Notes: generated from the sequence alone by a model not told the origin. A DNA stretch of 64,000 nucleotides from Zeugodacus cucurbitae (GCF_028554725.1 NC_071671.1:44920501-44984500); one strand, 5' to 3'. Numbered from the stretch's first letter, positions 13,377 to 27,700 are shown. Numbers and translations: made by a program.

Positions 13377-13638
13377 CAACTCGACTCACGTATTGGGCAC
13401 AAAGTCCACTAGAAAACAAGGATCATTATATGAAAGATGGTGTAATTCCTGAAGTTTCATTAATATATCAGAAGTTTTACTCAAGTAAACGCTTGTACGG
13501 ACAGACGGATTTTAACTCGTCTCGTCATCCTGATCATTTTGATATTTATAACCCTATATCGTTTAGTTTTATGACTTACAAACAACATGAGAACAAAACT
13601 TTGATACTTTCTTAGCAACACGTTGCGGGAGTATAAAA
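13377..13638 (+). repeat. Dispersed repeat family, copy D (partial)
   Basis: A short internally deleted copy. It keeps the ACTCGTCTCGTCATCCTGAT block and ends with the family 3' signature (GTTGCGGGAGTATAAAA), directly following copy C. Confidence 0.7.
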
Positions 13639-13759
13639 ATGCTCAAATGTAATCAAACAAATTAATTTGTGAATTTTCAATGGAAACGCATCGAAAATAC
13701 AAAATGTCGGTCAGAACGACTTTGGTTCCACAATCCACAAATTGTGTTTTCAAGAGGTT

Positions 13760-15222
13760 TTCAATGTCGGTCCGAACTTGGTATTAGGCGCTGAGTTCAA
13801 CATGTTCGATATCTGAGGACTTGAAAAGTTATATTCCGTTTTCTACAATTTTTCACAAATGAAGCCTGAGATGATAATAGTTTTATTCCGCTATCTTCAT
13901 TGGTTCCTTAGGTATGTGTAAATTGACGTTGAGCAACATCAAAAGCTCCGTCATGATTGGGAAGGACCTCTCCGAGCCGTTCGATACCAAACGAGGTTTC
14001 AGACAAGGTGACTCACTATCGTGCGACTTCTTTAACCTGATGCTGGAAAAAATTATAAGAGCTGCAGAGCTAAACCGAGAAGGTACAATCTTCTACAAGA
14101 GTGTACAGCTCCTGGCGTACGCCGATGATATTGATATCATCGGAAGCAACAACCGCGCCGTTTGTTCTGCTTTTTCCCGCATGGATAAGGAGGCGAAGCG
14201 AATGGGTCTGGAGGTGAATGAGGACAAGACGAAATATCTCCTGTCATCAAACAAACAGTTGGCGCATTCGCGTCTTGGCTCCCACGTCACTTTTGACAGT
14301 CATAACTTCGAGGTCGTAGATAATTTCGTATACCTGGGAACCAGCATCAACAACACGAACAATGTCAGCCTCGAAATCCAGCGCAGAATAACTCTTGCCA
14401 ACAGGTGCTACTTTGGACTGAGTAGGCAATTGAACAGTAAAGTCCTCTCTCGACGAACCAAAATCAAGCTCTACAAGTCGCTTATCATTCCCGTCCTGCT
14501 TTACGGTGCAGAAGCTTGGACGATGTCAACATCAGATGAGACGACACTAGAAGTTTTCGAGAGGAAAATTTTGCGTAAGATTTGTGGTCCTCAGAACATT
14601 GGCAACGGCGAATACCGCAGACGATGGAACGATGAGCTGTACGAGTTATACGACGACATTGACATAGTTCAGCGAATAAAAAGACAGCGGCTACGCTTTC
14701 TAGGTCATGTTGTCCGAATGGACGAAAACACTCCAGCCCTGAAAGTGTTCGATGCAGTACCCGCCGGAGGAAGCCGAGGAAGTGGAAGGCCTCCACTCCG
14801 TTGGAGGGACCAGGTGGAGAGCGACCTGGTTACACTTGGGATCTCCAACTGGCGCCGAACTGCGAAGGAGAGAGAGAGGTGGCGCACTATCGTCGATTCG
14901 GCTATAACCGGCTAAACGGTTGCAACGCCAATCACATACATACATCTTCATTGGTTCCTTAGGTATATATTATAAGTGAAGGAATAAGATGGAATTCAAA
15001 ATTGAGTTATAAAGAAAGTAGTCGTGGTTGTGAACCGATTTCGCCCATTGTCCGTATTATCGGGGTGTCAAGAAAACACCTGAATTTCATTGGAATCTGT
15101 CTAGTAGTTCCTGAGATATGGTTTTTGACCCATAAGTGAGTCTGACCAAAGTATATTCAACAAAGTGAACTAGGTATTTGACTTTCCCTTATTTGATGTA
15201 TTTGTTTACATTAACCCGTCTT
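13760..15222 (+). repeat. Dispersed repeat family, copy E, split by an RTE insertion
   Basis: Family sequence runs from about 13760 to 13915 (for example GGCGCTGAGTTCAACATGTT) and resumes at 14944 (GAGATATGGTTTTTGACCCA and onward). An RTE copy sits between with a direct duplication on each side, so this repeat was already present when the RTE arrived. Confidence 0.75.
13893..14966 (+). mobile_element. RTE-type non-LTR retrotransposon, 5'-truncated copy 2 with target duplication
   Basis: The insert is 13916-14943. The 23 bases at 13893-13915 are repeated exactly at 14944-14966, flanking it as a target-site duplication. The 3' end is a short ATAC repeat, as in RTE elements. The frame 13914-14915 is open for 333 codons with no disruption. 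It holds the end of the reverse transcriptase palm (RQGDSLSCDFFNLMLEKI, the YADDIDIIG active site with its two aspartates, and the VNEDKTKYL thumb block) and the RTE-type C-terminus (GRPPLRWRDQVESDL). The endonuclease and most of the RT are missing, so it cannot move by itself. The intact frame and exact duplication mark it as young. Confidence 0.93.
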
Positions 15223-15226
15223 TTTT

Positions 15227-15770
15227 ATACTTTCGCAACATGTTGCACAGAGTATTATAGTTTTGTTCACATAACTGTTGTTTGTGTCACCCAGAAATAA
15301 AAGAGTTAGATATGGGGTTATATATATATAAATTATCAGAATGACAAGTGGAGTTGAAATCTGGAAATCTGCCCGTCCGTATGTCCGTGCAAGCGATAAC
15401 TTGAGTAAAAACTGAGATATCTTAATGAAACTTGGACCACATATTCCTTGGCACTCTGGGGAGGTTGGTATTGGGCGAAATCGTTTTCAAGGCCCCAGAT
15501 ATCGAACATGAGGACCTCATAATTTTTTTAACGAAAATATAGGTAAGTCTCTCAAATATTTGGAAGAAATTTGTAGGGAATACTTTTTCTTCTAATAATA
15601 TGTCTCCATGCCAAAAATGTGTGAAATCGGGTCATAACTTCACCTAGCTTCCATGTACCTAATATTAGGGTTTCCAACTTTAAATGGACTTTATGCCATA
15701 TATGTGACGAATATGTGGCATTTTGAGCGCACAACTTACCATTTGCAACAATGTAAAGTTCGCTAAACAT
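15227..15770 (-). repeat. Dispersed repeat family, copy F (inverted)
   Basis: The 3' end lies at 15227 in reverse orientation (TTTATACTTTCGCAACA, then the complement of the GTTCACATAACTGTTGTTTG block). The complement of the GGACGGACAGACATCCG tract follows near 15370, and the 5'-side family text (AATATTAGGGTTTCCAACTT) lies near 15660. It meets copy E in opposite orientation. Confidence 0.75.
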
Positions 15771-15775
15771 TTTTT

Positions 15776-18462
15776 TTTTGTTAGTTAAGTTTAGTTTATT
15801 TGTATATATTGTATGTATGTATAACTTGCATTATGTAAGTACAATTAATTATGCATGTATATATATATATATAATTTATCATCATTATAATCATTGTTTT
15901 CATTCATTACATATACGGCTTCAACTCAACAACTTACCTCAACAATTGGTTTGCCAGATTATTGTGTGTTACGACTTGAGTTAATACATAGTTATCGATA
16001 CATGTTAAAGTATCAATAATCGACGTTCATTTGCAAGGAATTGCAGTAATGTAAAAATATGAAATTAATTATTATTGTTGTTTTACGTGTCAAGTGTGTG
16101 TGAAAAAATTTAGAAAAGTAAAGTACAGTTTTGTAGCAAGTATTGTAGTATTTATTTTATTTTCTGTTTTACTGTTTTTGTTTTGGTTTTTTTTTGGTGT
16201 TAGCTGTCATTAATATTGGTGTAAAGCTGTTGTAATACATATTATCGATTTGCTAGTTTTTATTTAAACATTTTCTGCGGCTATTGGTTACATTCATACA
16301 TATGTATGTACTATATGTATGTGTTTGTAACGTTCACTATTCCTAACAAATATGCAACAATGTGTGTGTAACGGCTGCTTTTCTCATCAACTATTTATAT
16401 GTATTTACAAAATGCAATTTACTCCCCTGTACGTACATAATGCAGACAGTCATTGTTGAAAATTTTTTATTATTTAATTTTTTTCATTTTCATTTTTATT
16501 AATTTTATTTTTTTTTACGTTTTGTATAATTATTTTTGCTTCATATGAAATATTTAAATACCTTTTCAGAATTCACAGTTACTCAATCAACTATTGTTAT
16601 CGCTTAGTCCTTTGGTATTTTATTTTTATTTTCTTTTTTTTTCTCATTTGTATGTAGTAGCATTTCTCATATTGGCAAGAGTTGATAAAAGTGGAAATTT
16701 TTCAATTGTGTGTTTGGTGTGAGTTGTTGTAAATACTTTGTCTTGTTTGTATATAATCTTTTTAATAGTTAATTTTTTGTATTTTTCTTTAAAATTTGCA
16801 TGTTGGTTTTAAAATCAAAATTTTTATTAAATTTATAATTGTAAATTTTAATTGTTGTACACCACCGCCACTTTTGTTGGTATTTTTGGAGTTGTTACAT
16901 TATTTGGAATGCGTGTGTTTGTATATTACAAATGCATATATGTATGTATGTATGTATGTATGTATAGGTGTATATGCAAATGCTAGTATGCGTTTGTGTA
17001 CAAGTGTAGGGCGATTCAGTCAATCTTAGTTTGGTTTGGTTTTAGTTTTTCTTTTACTGTAGTAATTTCATTACATACATAAATATTTCATATATATATA
17101 TGTATGTATGTATGTATTTGTTTACTTATGCAAAATAATTGAAAATTGATTTTAATTGTTCTTGTTATATATATATGCATATGTATAATTTTTTTGTTGT
17201 TCACACATATGTATGCATGTATTTACATTAACATTGACGCCTTAATAATTAATTATTTACATATAAACTGAAGTACTGTTTAATATTGGAAAAACAAAAT
17301 TATATTCATTAGAAAAGGGAGCGAAATAGTTGCACATTAATGCTAATGTGTTGTTATACACAAATACATTTATAATAAAATCATTTACCCATCATGGTTT
17401 AGTTGATTAATTTACATTATTACATATAATTATTATATATTTATACATATGTATGTGCATGTACTTGTGCTTGTACATACTATGTTAATAGTAATTTTTT
17501 TTTTTTGCAAATTATAGCTTGTAATAATTTTTAATATTCAATTGTTAAGTTGTATATGCCAATTGTAGTGTTATATATGTATGTATATATGTATAAATTG
17601 ACACAGATATATGTATGTAAATTTCTCAATAATTGATCACAAAAATGTTTATACACAAATGTGCAACAAAATATACAAAAAAACAAATTCAAAGTGTAAT
17701 AAATACTTTAAATTTTTTTAAAAATATTTTTAATAAAAATAAAATTTTTGTTCTTTTCGTTCTACGAAAAATCTTAAAAATGCAATTTGACTTAATAAAT
17801 TGTCCAAATAGATTCAAATATGTTATTGTTTTACAATACATACACATTCATTAATTTTAATTTATTTATAAATAAATAAATATTTATTATTTTTGTTTTA
17901 TTTGTATAAATATATATAGTTTTATTTTTAAATATATAAATTAGTATATACTATATGCATTTATCTGTACTCGCAGACATTCAATTCTTGAGGCCATTTT
18001 CATTGTTTAGCTGCTAAACTCAAACTTGCTCTACGCCAGCTTGCCTTGCAATATTTTTATTTTATTGTTATTGTTATTATTGTTATTATTATATAATTTA
18101 CAATACATTGATAAGATTACACACACACATACAATTACATACAATTAAAATGTCTATTCAAGTATATAGCCAATTTCTAGCCAGAAAATGAGCAACAAGT
18201 TGCCATTTAAGTTGCACAATCGATAGCAAACTCTAATGCTAAGCACAGATTTGCCAAGTCCTTATCGATTGCATGCAACTTTGATTCAAAACTTTTGAAG
18301 CTCACTAAAGCTGCTTTTGTAGGGCCGGCCATATTTTTTTCTATATGTATATACTATATATTTATTTTTTTATATATAGTTTAATCATAATTTTTAATTT
18401 ATTTTATTGTATATATTTTATATTTCTCAATTTAGGAATATAATAAATTGAATGATATTATG

Positions 18463-18497
<35 letters not shown>

Positions 18498-21480
18498 GTA
18501 TTTTTTATTATGTGTTGCGCATTTTTGTTTTTAGTTTATGTACATAACATTTTTTTTAAATTATTTTTAACTTTTTAAATTCATATTTTTTTATTAAAAT
18601 AGTTTTTTTACATAAATGTTTTAGTAGTTTTGTTTGACGAATTGCAATCAATTGCTATAACTACACTAATAAATGAAAGCGCTCAAATTTTTTTTAGAAA
18701 TAAGTGAGATTATATACATATAAAAATTGGAGTGCGAAATATTTAACGCTGAGATTTTGAAACACTTAAACTTTTGAAATATGGAAGCTAAATAAACAAT
18801 AATAATTGTGTTAAAACCTCTGAAACAGCTAATTGACAGTATTTTTTCATAATACGCAAAAATATTTCAAAATTATTTAAAAAAATATGAATAATAAAAT
18901 TATTTGTTAATTACAAAAAATCGTATTTATTGCATAGTGGCATAAATTGACTCAATATTCGTTTAAAACTGTGCAACGCTATTAAATATTCTTCGAAGAC
19001 ATCAATTTTTTTAATTTTCATAGCATCTTTTTGGCGCATTTTGCGCGTGAAGTATTTTCGAGCACAAACAATTTGAATTTTCGTAACTTCTTTTAATAAA
19101 GTTAGCAAATAAAGTTAAGAAAAAAATCGAAATTAGCTAATCAATCAAATAGATTTTTTTTTGTAATCATAGTATCTTTTAGGCGCATTTGCTCATAAAT
19201 TGTTTTCAAGCACAAAAAATTGAATATATTAGTTTTTTTGTAATAAAATTCACAAGATAAATGGAAATTAGCTAATGAATTAAATTTTTTAATAGCATAT
19301 TTTAGGCGCATTTTGCTCTTGAAGTATTTTTGAGCACAAAAATTTTAATTTTTTCGCATTTTTTAATCAAATTAGCCAAAAAAAATTAACACAATAATCG
19401 AAATTAGCAATTTTTTCTTTTAAAAAGTTTGTAACTTATCACAAATATTCATACTATTTTTAATCAATTTATTTGTTACAACACTACAAAGCGGTTAATA
19501 TGTATATATATTATATAGATAAATACGCCTCTCTTTAGTTGATTATGCGTAATTACAGTTACATGAATTTACATACATACACAAAGTTTGTTATTTTTTT
19601 GTATAAGAATTGAATTTAAGTATGATTTTAGGCTCGGATGAAGTTTGTTGTTGTTTCTGTACTGCGTAGCTAAAAGCGATTTGTGTTCGAATTTGTTAGA
19701 AAAATTATGTTTTAATAAGTTTCTGGTTAAGTTATATGTAATTGTATATATACAATATGTATAGCGTGTGTATGTATATGTACATATGTATGTATGTGTG
19801 TTATTGTATATTAAGTATGTTGTTGTATGTTAAAAACAATTCTAAAAATGTTCATATAAAATGACACACAAACAACTAAATTTTAAAAGTATATTACATA
19901 TTTATGTATTATGTAAATAATTAGTTTTTGTTGTTGTATTATATGCATATGCTTAGTTTTAGTCACAGTGCTGACAAATATTTTCATTTTCTCGCTTGAC
20001 CAGAAAATGCTTTTACATATATTCATCAACGCTCAGTTGCTAGTAATTGATTTAGGTTCATATGTATGTATGTCTGTAGTAGTTAGTAAAAATTATAGCT
20101 AATCTATAAGTAGGGAAGAATTTGTAAAATATTTTTTTGTTTTTCTTTTAATAAATGTCAGTTAGTTTAATGTGTTAATTATATATGTATATATATTTTT
20201 GTTTTTTTTTTTAGTTTGTTAAATGTTAAAGATTGTTTTCAAATTTCTGAACGCCTGCAAGGAATTTGATTCCTTACATCATTTACGCACACGCAACATG
20301 CTTACTATAGTTGTGCCTTCAATGCGCTGCTGTTAGTTTCATAAACTTAACAAATGGCTGAGTTTGACTTACACCATTTATTGTATATACTTTTGTATTT
20401 TTTCAAATTTTCTCTTTTGGATTTAACTTTTTTTGGAGATTTTTTGGTTAGGTTTTGTGGGGGTCGTTTTGGTGATAATGCAAGTTCATTAAATAATTTT
20501 TACTTTTTTTTTTCAAATTGACTTTGAGGTTCTAAGTTAAATGACAATTTTTTCAAAGTTCTGGGATTTGAAATTAACTTCGAGGTTATGTATTTAATGT
20601 GCTCGTTTTTAAAATTCAACAATGCCACATGATATTCAGACTTAAAGAGGTTATGTCATACTATAACTGAATATATTCTTATTTATTTACAACAAAATTA
20701 ATTCAAATAAATATATTTTTAAGGTTTTTTGGCATTTTACTGGCTTAAAATATGTAGGATTATAAAAAAAAATAAATAATAATATGAATTTTTAAATATA
20801 TATGTAAATTTTTATTATTATAACCCCGAAAAAATATTTTTATTTACAAGAAATATTTCTACCAGTTAAAAGTGTAACTAAAAATTGTGTTTTTATATAC
20901 GTTTTCAATATAATAAATTTTCTTGCATATTATGCCATGTTAGATCATTCTCTTACTCCCTTATTAATTTCAAATTGATTTTTATCCACTTTCAATGTTA
21001 AAATATTTAAATAGTATTAATAAAAAATATTTTGAATTAAACAAATATGTAATTTTAATTACATGGACAAATTTTAAAACTATATTAATTTTTTAACAAA
21101 ATACTGAAAAAATTAAATTTAATTAAAAAGGAATTTTTTGAGATATTTAGTATGGATTAATGCAAAATATTTGAATTAAAAGAAATCATTTTAAATATGA
21201 AAATAATAATTCAAAGAAATAATAAAAAATGTTAAATATATAAGAAGTTTTTTTACCAGATTTTTTATAATTTTTTTTATTTAATTTTAGTTATTTTTAA
21301 ATATTTATTGAACTGCAAATAACACCAAAACTTCGCTTCATTTGCACCACGCTTTTCTATAAAGTGTATTTACAATATTACAACAACAGCAAGTGGACAG
21401 TTCGTCAACGAAGTCCAGTCACCTTTTGCAACTCAAACATCTATTATGTTGCACATATAGTATTTTGAATAACCTGTTTG
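15776..21480. other. Long AT-rich gene-free stretch, T-rich on the + strand
   Basis: No supported coding frame. It contains microsatellites: TATG repeats near 16930-16960 and 17100-17117, and (AT)n at about 18469-18493. It also contains a degenerate tandem repeat at 19.0-19.4 kb. It lies downstream of the minus-strand NPDC1-like gene, so part could be an extended 3' UTR, but nothing in the sequence proves that. Confidence 0.6.
19000..19410. repeat. Three-copy degenerate tandem repeat, unit about 120-150 bp
   Basis: The phrase AGCATCTTTTnGGCGCATTTTGC, followed by TGAAGTATTTTnGAGCACAAA, occurs three times, with GGCGCAT at about 19033, 19182 and 19305. Spacing is uneven, so the units have diverged. 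Single related motifs occur near 24706 (inverted) and 25930. Confidence 0.65.
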
Positions 21481-21796
21481 TATTTTATTGTGTTAATTGG
21501 CCTTGTGAAAGATATTGGGGTCCATTTGAACGTTTCATGAAGTGTGCAAAAACCAACAAATTAATTGAAAGTAATACTTAGCGCGAACATTTCTTATTTT
21601 CTCACAGCTTACCACTGATGTTACCACACACTTTCCCTGTTTCCCCGCTTCCGTCTGCGGTCTGCTTTGCCGTGCACCTTGTTCGCTTAAGCAAATCACC
21701 CGCAAATTCAACTGCGTGAAACACTTTTCTGTTTGACATGACAAATGCTAAGCACCGCTACTGCGCCGAGTACCGTTCCGTCTGCACTTAGTTGCT

Positions 21797-24700
21797 TTAC
21801 TTCTTGCTCTTCTTCCGCTTGCCATTCTCCTCGGAAGACATAGATTCTGCTGAGGTAGCTTTGGGGGCGGGTGCAGCGCCAACAACCACCTTGTAAGTGG
21901 GCTTCTTGCCGAGTTGTTGTGTGGGTGGTTGTTGTAGTGTAGCATGAGTCAGATTGTTGGTGATAATTGGTGAGGAAGTAGTGGTCGCGGTCGTAGTGGT
22001 GATGTTGGTCGATGGTGTAACGGGTGTTTCATCTAAGAAGAGTGGGTTCTTCACCTCCATTTCACCCATTGGCTGTGACAAAATAAAAAAACAAACTTCT
22101 TACAATTTTCTAGACAAAATTTGATTAGTCAGTACTCACCGGTGCGAGTCCGGGACATTCGTAGACAGTGTAATCGCCTTCTTCATTCTCCTCATCATCG
22201 CTCTCCACATCGGACATGCCGCAACTACCCTCCGCCGCCTGACGATTCTCCATTGCGATAATTTGCTGCTTCTGGTGCTGATAATGGTACATTTGTGCGC
22301 TTTGTGCCAATTTGCGATCGCCCGACGGTGAGATGTCCTTGTTTGGACCGGTCACACCATACGCCGGATACTCAACATCCGCTGCGGCCTTCGATTTGCG
22401 ACGCAAACTGCAAAGAAGGGTTAAACATACAATAAAACATAATTTTAGAAAAGCAACGTCGGTGTGACTTACGTGTACCAGGCAATGCCGAGCGCTATCA
22501 GACCCACAGTTACAGCGGCGCTTACACCGGCAATCAATGCCACCAAATACATGCCCATCTCGCCGTCAACGCCCAGATGTTGACGCACCACCAAATTGTC
22601 GCCACCGTCGATACTGTTACCGCCTAACGCCGCAGCCACATCGTGTTTGTTGGCGATGGACGCCGTCTTGCCCTCCTTCTGTAGCTTGTCAATGAGCGCA
22701 TTGATGTGATGTCGTGCATTGCTGTCATCGCTGCCATCCTGTGTGGCTGGCAGCTTCATGGCCGCCACGACACCGGCGCCCGCGACCGCAGCTGCCGCCG
22801 CAGCGTTTTGCGGCTTGATGCGATGGAAGGTGGTGGTGCTGCCATCGCTCAATTTTGTGCTTTCAACAGGTGCTGGCGCAAGCACTGGTGCTTTGACGTC
22901 AGTGGGTGTGCCTGTCGAGACATCCGCATTAGTTGCGCCGGTGGGAGCCGGGTTCGCCGCAGCAATGGCCGCTGCTTTGGCACCAATATTTTGTGACTCG
23001 GCAGGCACAAACTCCTGGTAATCGTCCAGGGCTTGCGAGTCCAACTCATCACTGTTGCGTGTCGTTTCAGTTTCACCGCTACTCGGTTCGAAGAAGCGTG
23101 GATCGTCTGGACCCACTGCGAAGGGTATGCGTTCACGGAAATTCATCTCCATGGGCGTATCATATTTGTAGCTAAAGAAACCGTTCGGGTCCACGTATTG
23201 ATTTCGATTTCCGTTGTTGATGTTGCCTCTATACACATTCTCTTGATTTTGATTGACATCGTAGGTATTGTCATCGACTTCCGTCGATTCCATCTCCACC
23301 TCACCGCTCTCCTCATTGCTGCTCTCCTCCGCATTCTCGGCGGCAAGCATCTGTAGGCGTTGATTCAAACGTTCACGCCGTTCGTCGCGTTGTCGCTGCC
23401 GATTCATTTGCATGTGGATGCGCTCCAATTGTTGCTCGAATGTTTGTTGTAGGCGCCGCCGCGCATTCTCCTCCATAAGTTGGGCCAAATAATCGGATGA
23501 CACATCAAACGGTTGTTGCAGAAATTGGCGTAACGGTTTGCGTCGAAGCCCTACAAGCGTAGAAATGTGAAAAGAAAAATCGTTTGTATTAAATAATCAT
23601 CGGAGGGTAAATGAAATACAATAAGAACGAGGAAGTGCTTATGCTAATTGAACGCCGATGTGGGGGTTGAGCAAGGCTTTGCTGCCTTTGTGTTATTAAC
23701 ATTTTTCAGCGAGGAGAATTTGTGTTGTTTATTATTATATTTAAGCGCATATTTTATTCTACTTGAGTTAATTCTCCATACTCCATACTCTTTTCCTTAA
23801 ATATTTCGTTAGCGGAAGTCAATATTCAAAAAATTCACAGTGATAATATTTATTCAAAAATGTTAATTCGACATAATGAAATTTAATTATTTAAATCAGG
23901 GTTTTATGCTAATTCATTGAATTCAGTGAAACGTATCCAAAGATTCGCCGAAAGCTTAAGTTTGTTAGAACCATGCCAAGCGTTAAGAATGTATGAAACA
24001 TCCCACAACAGTGTGACAGCTAGAACATCTTGAAGTTGGGCGCTGAAGACATAAGTGAGACATAAAGAGCATAAAATAAATCAAACTTTGCGAGAGTGAG
24101 TAAAGCTGATCAAATAATGTTTTTATTTTAGATTAATCTTGTCCTTCATTTATTTTATTAGTTACATTGGTTTCGGGTGTACCTCAGAGACGAGATTTCT
24201 ATTGGCCTACCAATTCAGGATCACATTCTAATCACTCTACCATGAAAACGATTAAAAGCGAAAAATGTAAGAAAATCAACAGAAATTAAATTATTCTCTT
24301 ATTTTTTTAATTCTATTTTTTTTGCCGTTAATAATTATGCCGTTTGGAGGCAGGTAAAGTGAGGAGAGGGTAAAGTAAGAAGTGGTTCTTCGGTTGCGTT
24401 AGGAACCCATCATATTAAAAAGCAACCCTAATGAAAAAAGCACAACGCACATATAAAGGAGCAAAATGTGGTGTGGGATTTATGGTAAGAGATATTCCGT
24501 TGCCACAATGCGCATCAAAGCGAAGTTCTTCAACATATCGGTTTAATAGAATTTATAGCACTGCAGTAAGGATTATATGGGATTTAAAAAAATATTTCTT
24601 TTTTATTTATTTACATAATTAATATTTTTTATTTGTGTAAATTCTACATGCAACATATATATGTGAGTATATATTTGAAGCAAGATTGTTTAACTTTTGG

Positions 24701-27700
24701 TCTATGCGCCTAAAATTATGCTACTATTTTGTGTACCTAAAAATATGCTTCAAAATAATTTTAAGGTGTGACTGTTGCAAAAAAATCTAGTTTTCTTATC
24801 TATATAAGAGAAACAAATGAATAGACTAACAATTCTATAACGAAAATCTAAAATGAAACTCAGATATGCATAATTAGGAACAAATTTTTTTGAGCCATAT
24901 GGAAGCACGTTGAACCGTCAAGAATCGACATGTTATAATCTATTGTGCTGTAATCTACCATAATTTGTCTATATTTGAAAGAAAACTGTTTACTATTGAA
25001 AATTTATATATTAAATAAAAATAATATATACATATATAATACAAAGTAAATTAAAAAAAAAAAAAAACAAAAATTATTTACATTTTATTCCAAGTTCAGA
25101 CTAACAAGAGGAAATATTAAATATGCCAAAATTACATAATTTCAAATTTTTGATTTTTTCGAAATTAAGTTTCAGAATTTAAGTATAACATTAACTTCAA
25201 GTATTTTCCTACATGCATACTTGTAGGTGCGCGGCTTTAAAATCAGACCACTACACGCATTAAACAAAATATGTGAAATGGATTATCGCTATATAAAATT
25301 TAAGCACTCAAAAATATTCACATAAAATGTCAGTGATTTGTGTGACTTGAAATGGAAAAAATGTGAAAAGCTTCAAGCGCTTTTGATGAACCACACAAAC
25401 AAACATATGTGTGTTTTCCTCGCGTACATACATATATACAAAATAAAAAGAAATGCGAGTATGTCAGCCGCCTACGCATAAAGTCTAATAACTGTAAACA
25501 TTTTAGTTATGCCAACATCAACAGCAGTGGAAACGTGTAGGCGTTTGCTTAAATTCTCAAATTATATGCAAGCATACATGTGTATGTATTTGTGTATTTT
25601 ATAGCATATTAGACAAGCTGATACGCTTTCAGACAAAGTTTGCTTTTAACGCCCACTTGAAATTTGTAATGCAACCTTTCGCCTGTAATTGTTTATAACG
25701 AATTACCTTTTGAGGCCACTTCGTATTTCCATAGTAAAATAATGAAGGCACAACCAATTGAAAATGCGTGAATAATTACCATTGTAGAGCCAACTTTAAT
25801 TTTAATGCCAACGGCATTTGCTAGCGAATTGCCTTTAGTTGTCTTTCAATCGTGAACAAAATGACAAAAAAATAAAGAATTTCTACAAAATTTAATAATT
25901 AAGTCTTAATGATTTAAAAAATTATTGCATCTTTTAGGCGCATAATTGACTTGTTTTGAAGAAATTTTGGAAGTCAAAGAAAAATTCGTAAAAATCACGC
26001 TGACAAATTTTCTCGAAAATCTTTTAATGAATGTTCTAGGAGATGATTTTTTCCATAGATTTCAGTGATGAACCGCTTCAACCCCATTTGCGTTGTAATT
26101 ACAAAATAGCTCTTAATTTAAACACAGTATCACATTTAATTGATTCCAATTGATTAATTGCTATGTAATCAAGTAGCAAGGAAAGGACTTTTCATATTTG
26201 CCTATAAGCTTCGACTGGATCAGACTTAAGTTCCATCAGCATATTTCTTTTTAAAAAATCCAATCTAGTTACATATGTTTTGAATATAAAAAGGTTAAAA
26301 TCCAAAAATTTGGATGATTGTATGATTGTAATATGATTGATGAATATGGGGGTCATTTTTGAAGGATGATTTAAAAGTTTACGAGATACATCAAACAACT
26401 TCTGTTGCAAAAAATACTCAAAAGTTCGATAAAACAGTCTCCCTAAAACAACGTAATATTTTTAAGCTTTATTTTCGTCAAAGATGGCATATAAATGCCG
26501 GCCCCTTCCTGTTACGCAATCGTCACTGTCGACAAAATTTAAGTTTGCTGTTTTTATAAATATTATTTTAAATATTTTAAAGGTTCTTAGGTTTAAAGGT
26601 TAGGTTCAAAGGTGTGTTAGACGTGTTTTGTTGAGCTTGAAGATTTTCGTTTTCTAAATGCTCACACTTCATTGCTTGTTCGTGAATTATTGACCAAAAA
26701 CAATACTGTACGATGCCCCAGCCTCCATATTCGCCAGACGTGACACCGTGGGACTTTTTTCTATTTCCAAAAATAAAGAGAAATCGCTGAAAACAACTAA
26801 TTCTATCCTAATAATTGACAAATGAATAAATAAATTCAAATAATTCAAAAAACGAAAATTTGCGTTATTTTTAATACGCTTTTATTAGCTTCATTTGAAA
26901 GTATGTATTTATGTATGTACTTTATGTATGTTTGTTTGTTTGTTTGTATGTTTGTAGCTTTTTCCAGTGGTACTGACACTGCAAGAAGGCGATCAAAAGT
27001 GCACTTAAAAGTATGCAACATATGTATATAAATACATATCCTTAATGAAAGTATATTTTTATAGAAAAGCTGTGCATACTTATATAGCGGGGAATTTAAA
27101 ATGCAAACACTCACATAACAAAAATGTGTGATAACAAAAATGTAAAAATAAAAGCACACCAAGAGAAATAATATGAAATTATGCAAAACCATTGGCTTTC
27201 AGCTAATAAACACTAGTTTTGTAATTGCAAATCTAGGCTTATAATAGGAAGAACTTTTGGTGGTCATCAAAACAAGGCCTACATTAAACACTTCCGAAAA
27301 GCAACTGCAATAGACAACTCGTTTTAATAAACTTTTCCACCTGTATCTTTAAATGGTTGTAACTTTTTTTAGTGGTACTGAAACTTAAAATATTTGAGCG
27401 ACACTGTAAGAAAGTGCCCCAGAAGTATGTAACGCCTGCCTATAAGTTATTTGAATAACATATGTTCATATGTTCCAGAACATCTCTATAAAAGCCAATT
27501 AGTAACAGGAAGGTTCTGCGTAAAAACTGAATACTTGAACTGAATACTGAAACTTTCGATTTTAAGATTTCCCCTTTTAGCAGAACTGTTTACAGCATAA
27601 AATCATACTAAAAGGTTAAAAATAAGTATAGTTTAAAAAACAAAAAAGCACGCTTTTACATAAACCACATCAAACTAAAAAATTCCAAATAAATCTTAAT

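Noticed and set aside
16930..17117. TATG/CATA arrays considered as a CRISPR or telomeric array
   Set aside because: Units are 4 bp with no spacers; they are ordinary dipteran microsatellites.
22706..23356. Several + strand frames opposite the large NPDC1-like exon
   Set aside because: They are antisense shadows of a well-supported coding exon and show no motifs of their own.
24170..24250. tRNA-like text on the minus strand (ATGGTAGAGTGATTAGAA resembling a D arm)
   Set aside because: No convincing T arm or acceptor pairing and no B box consensus. At most a very decayed tRNA-derived fragment.
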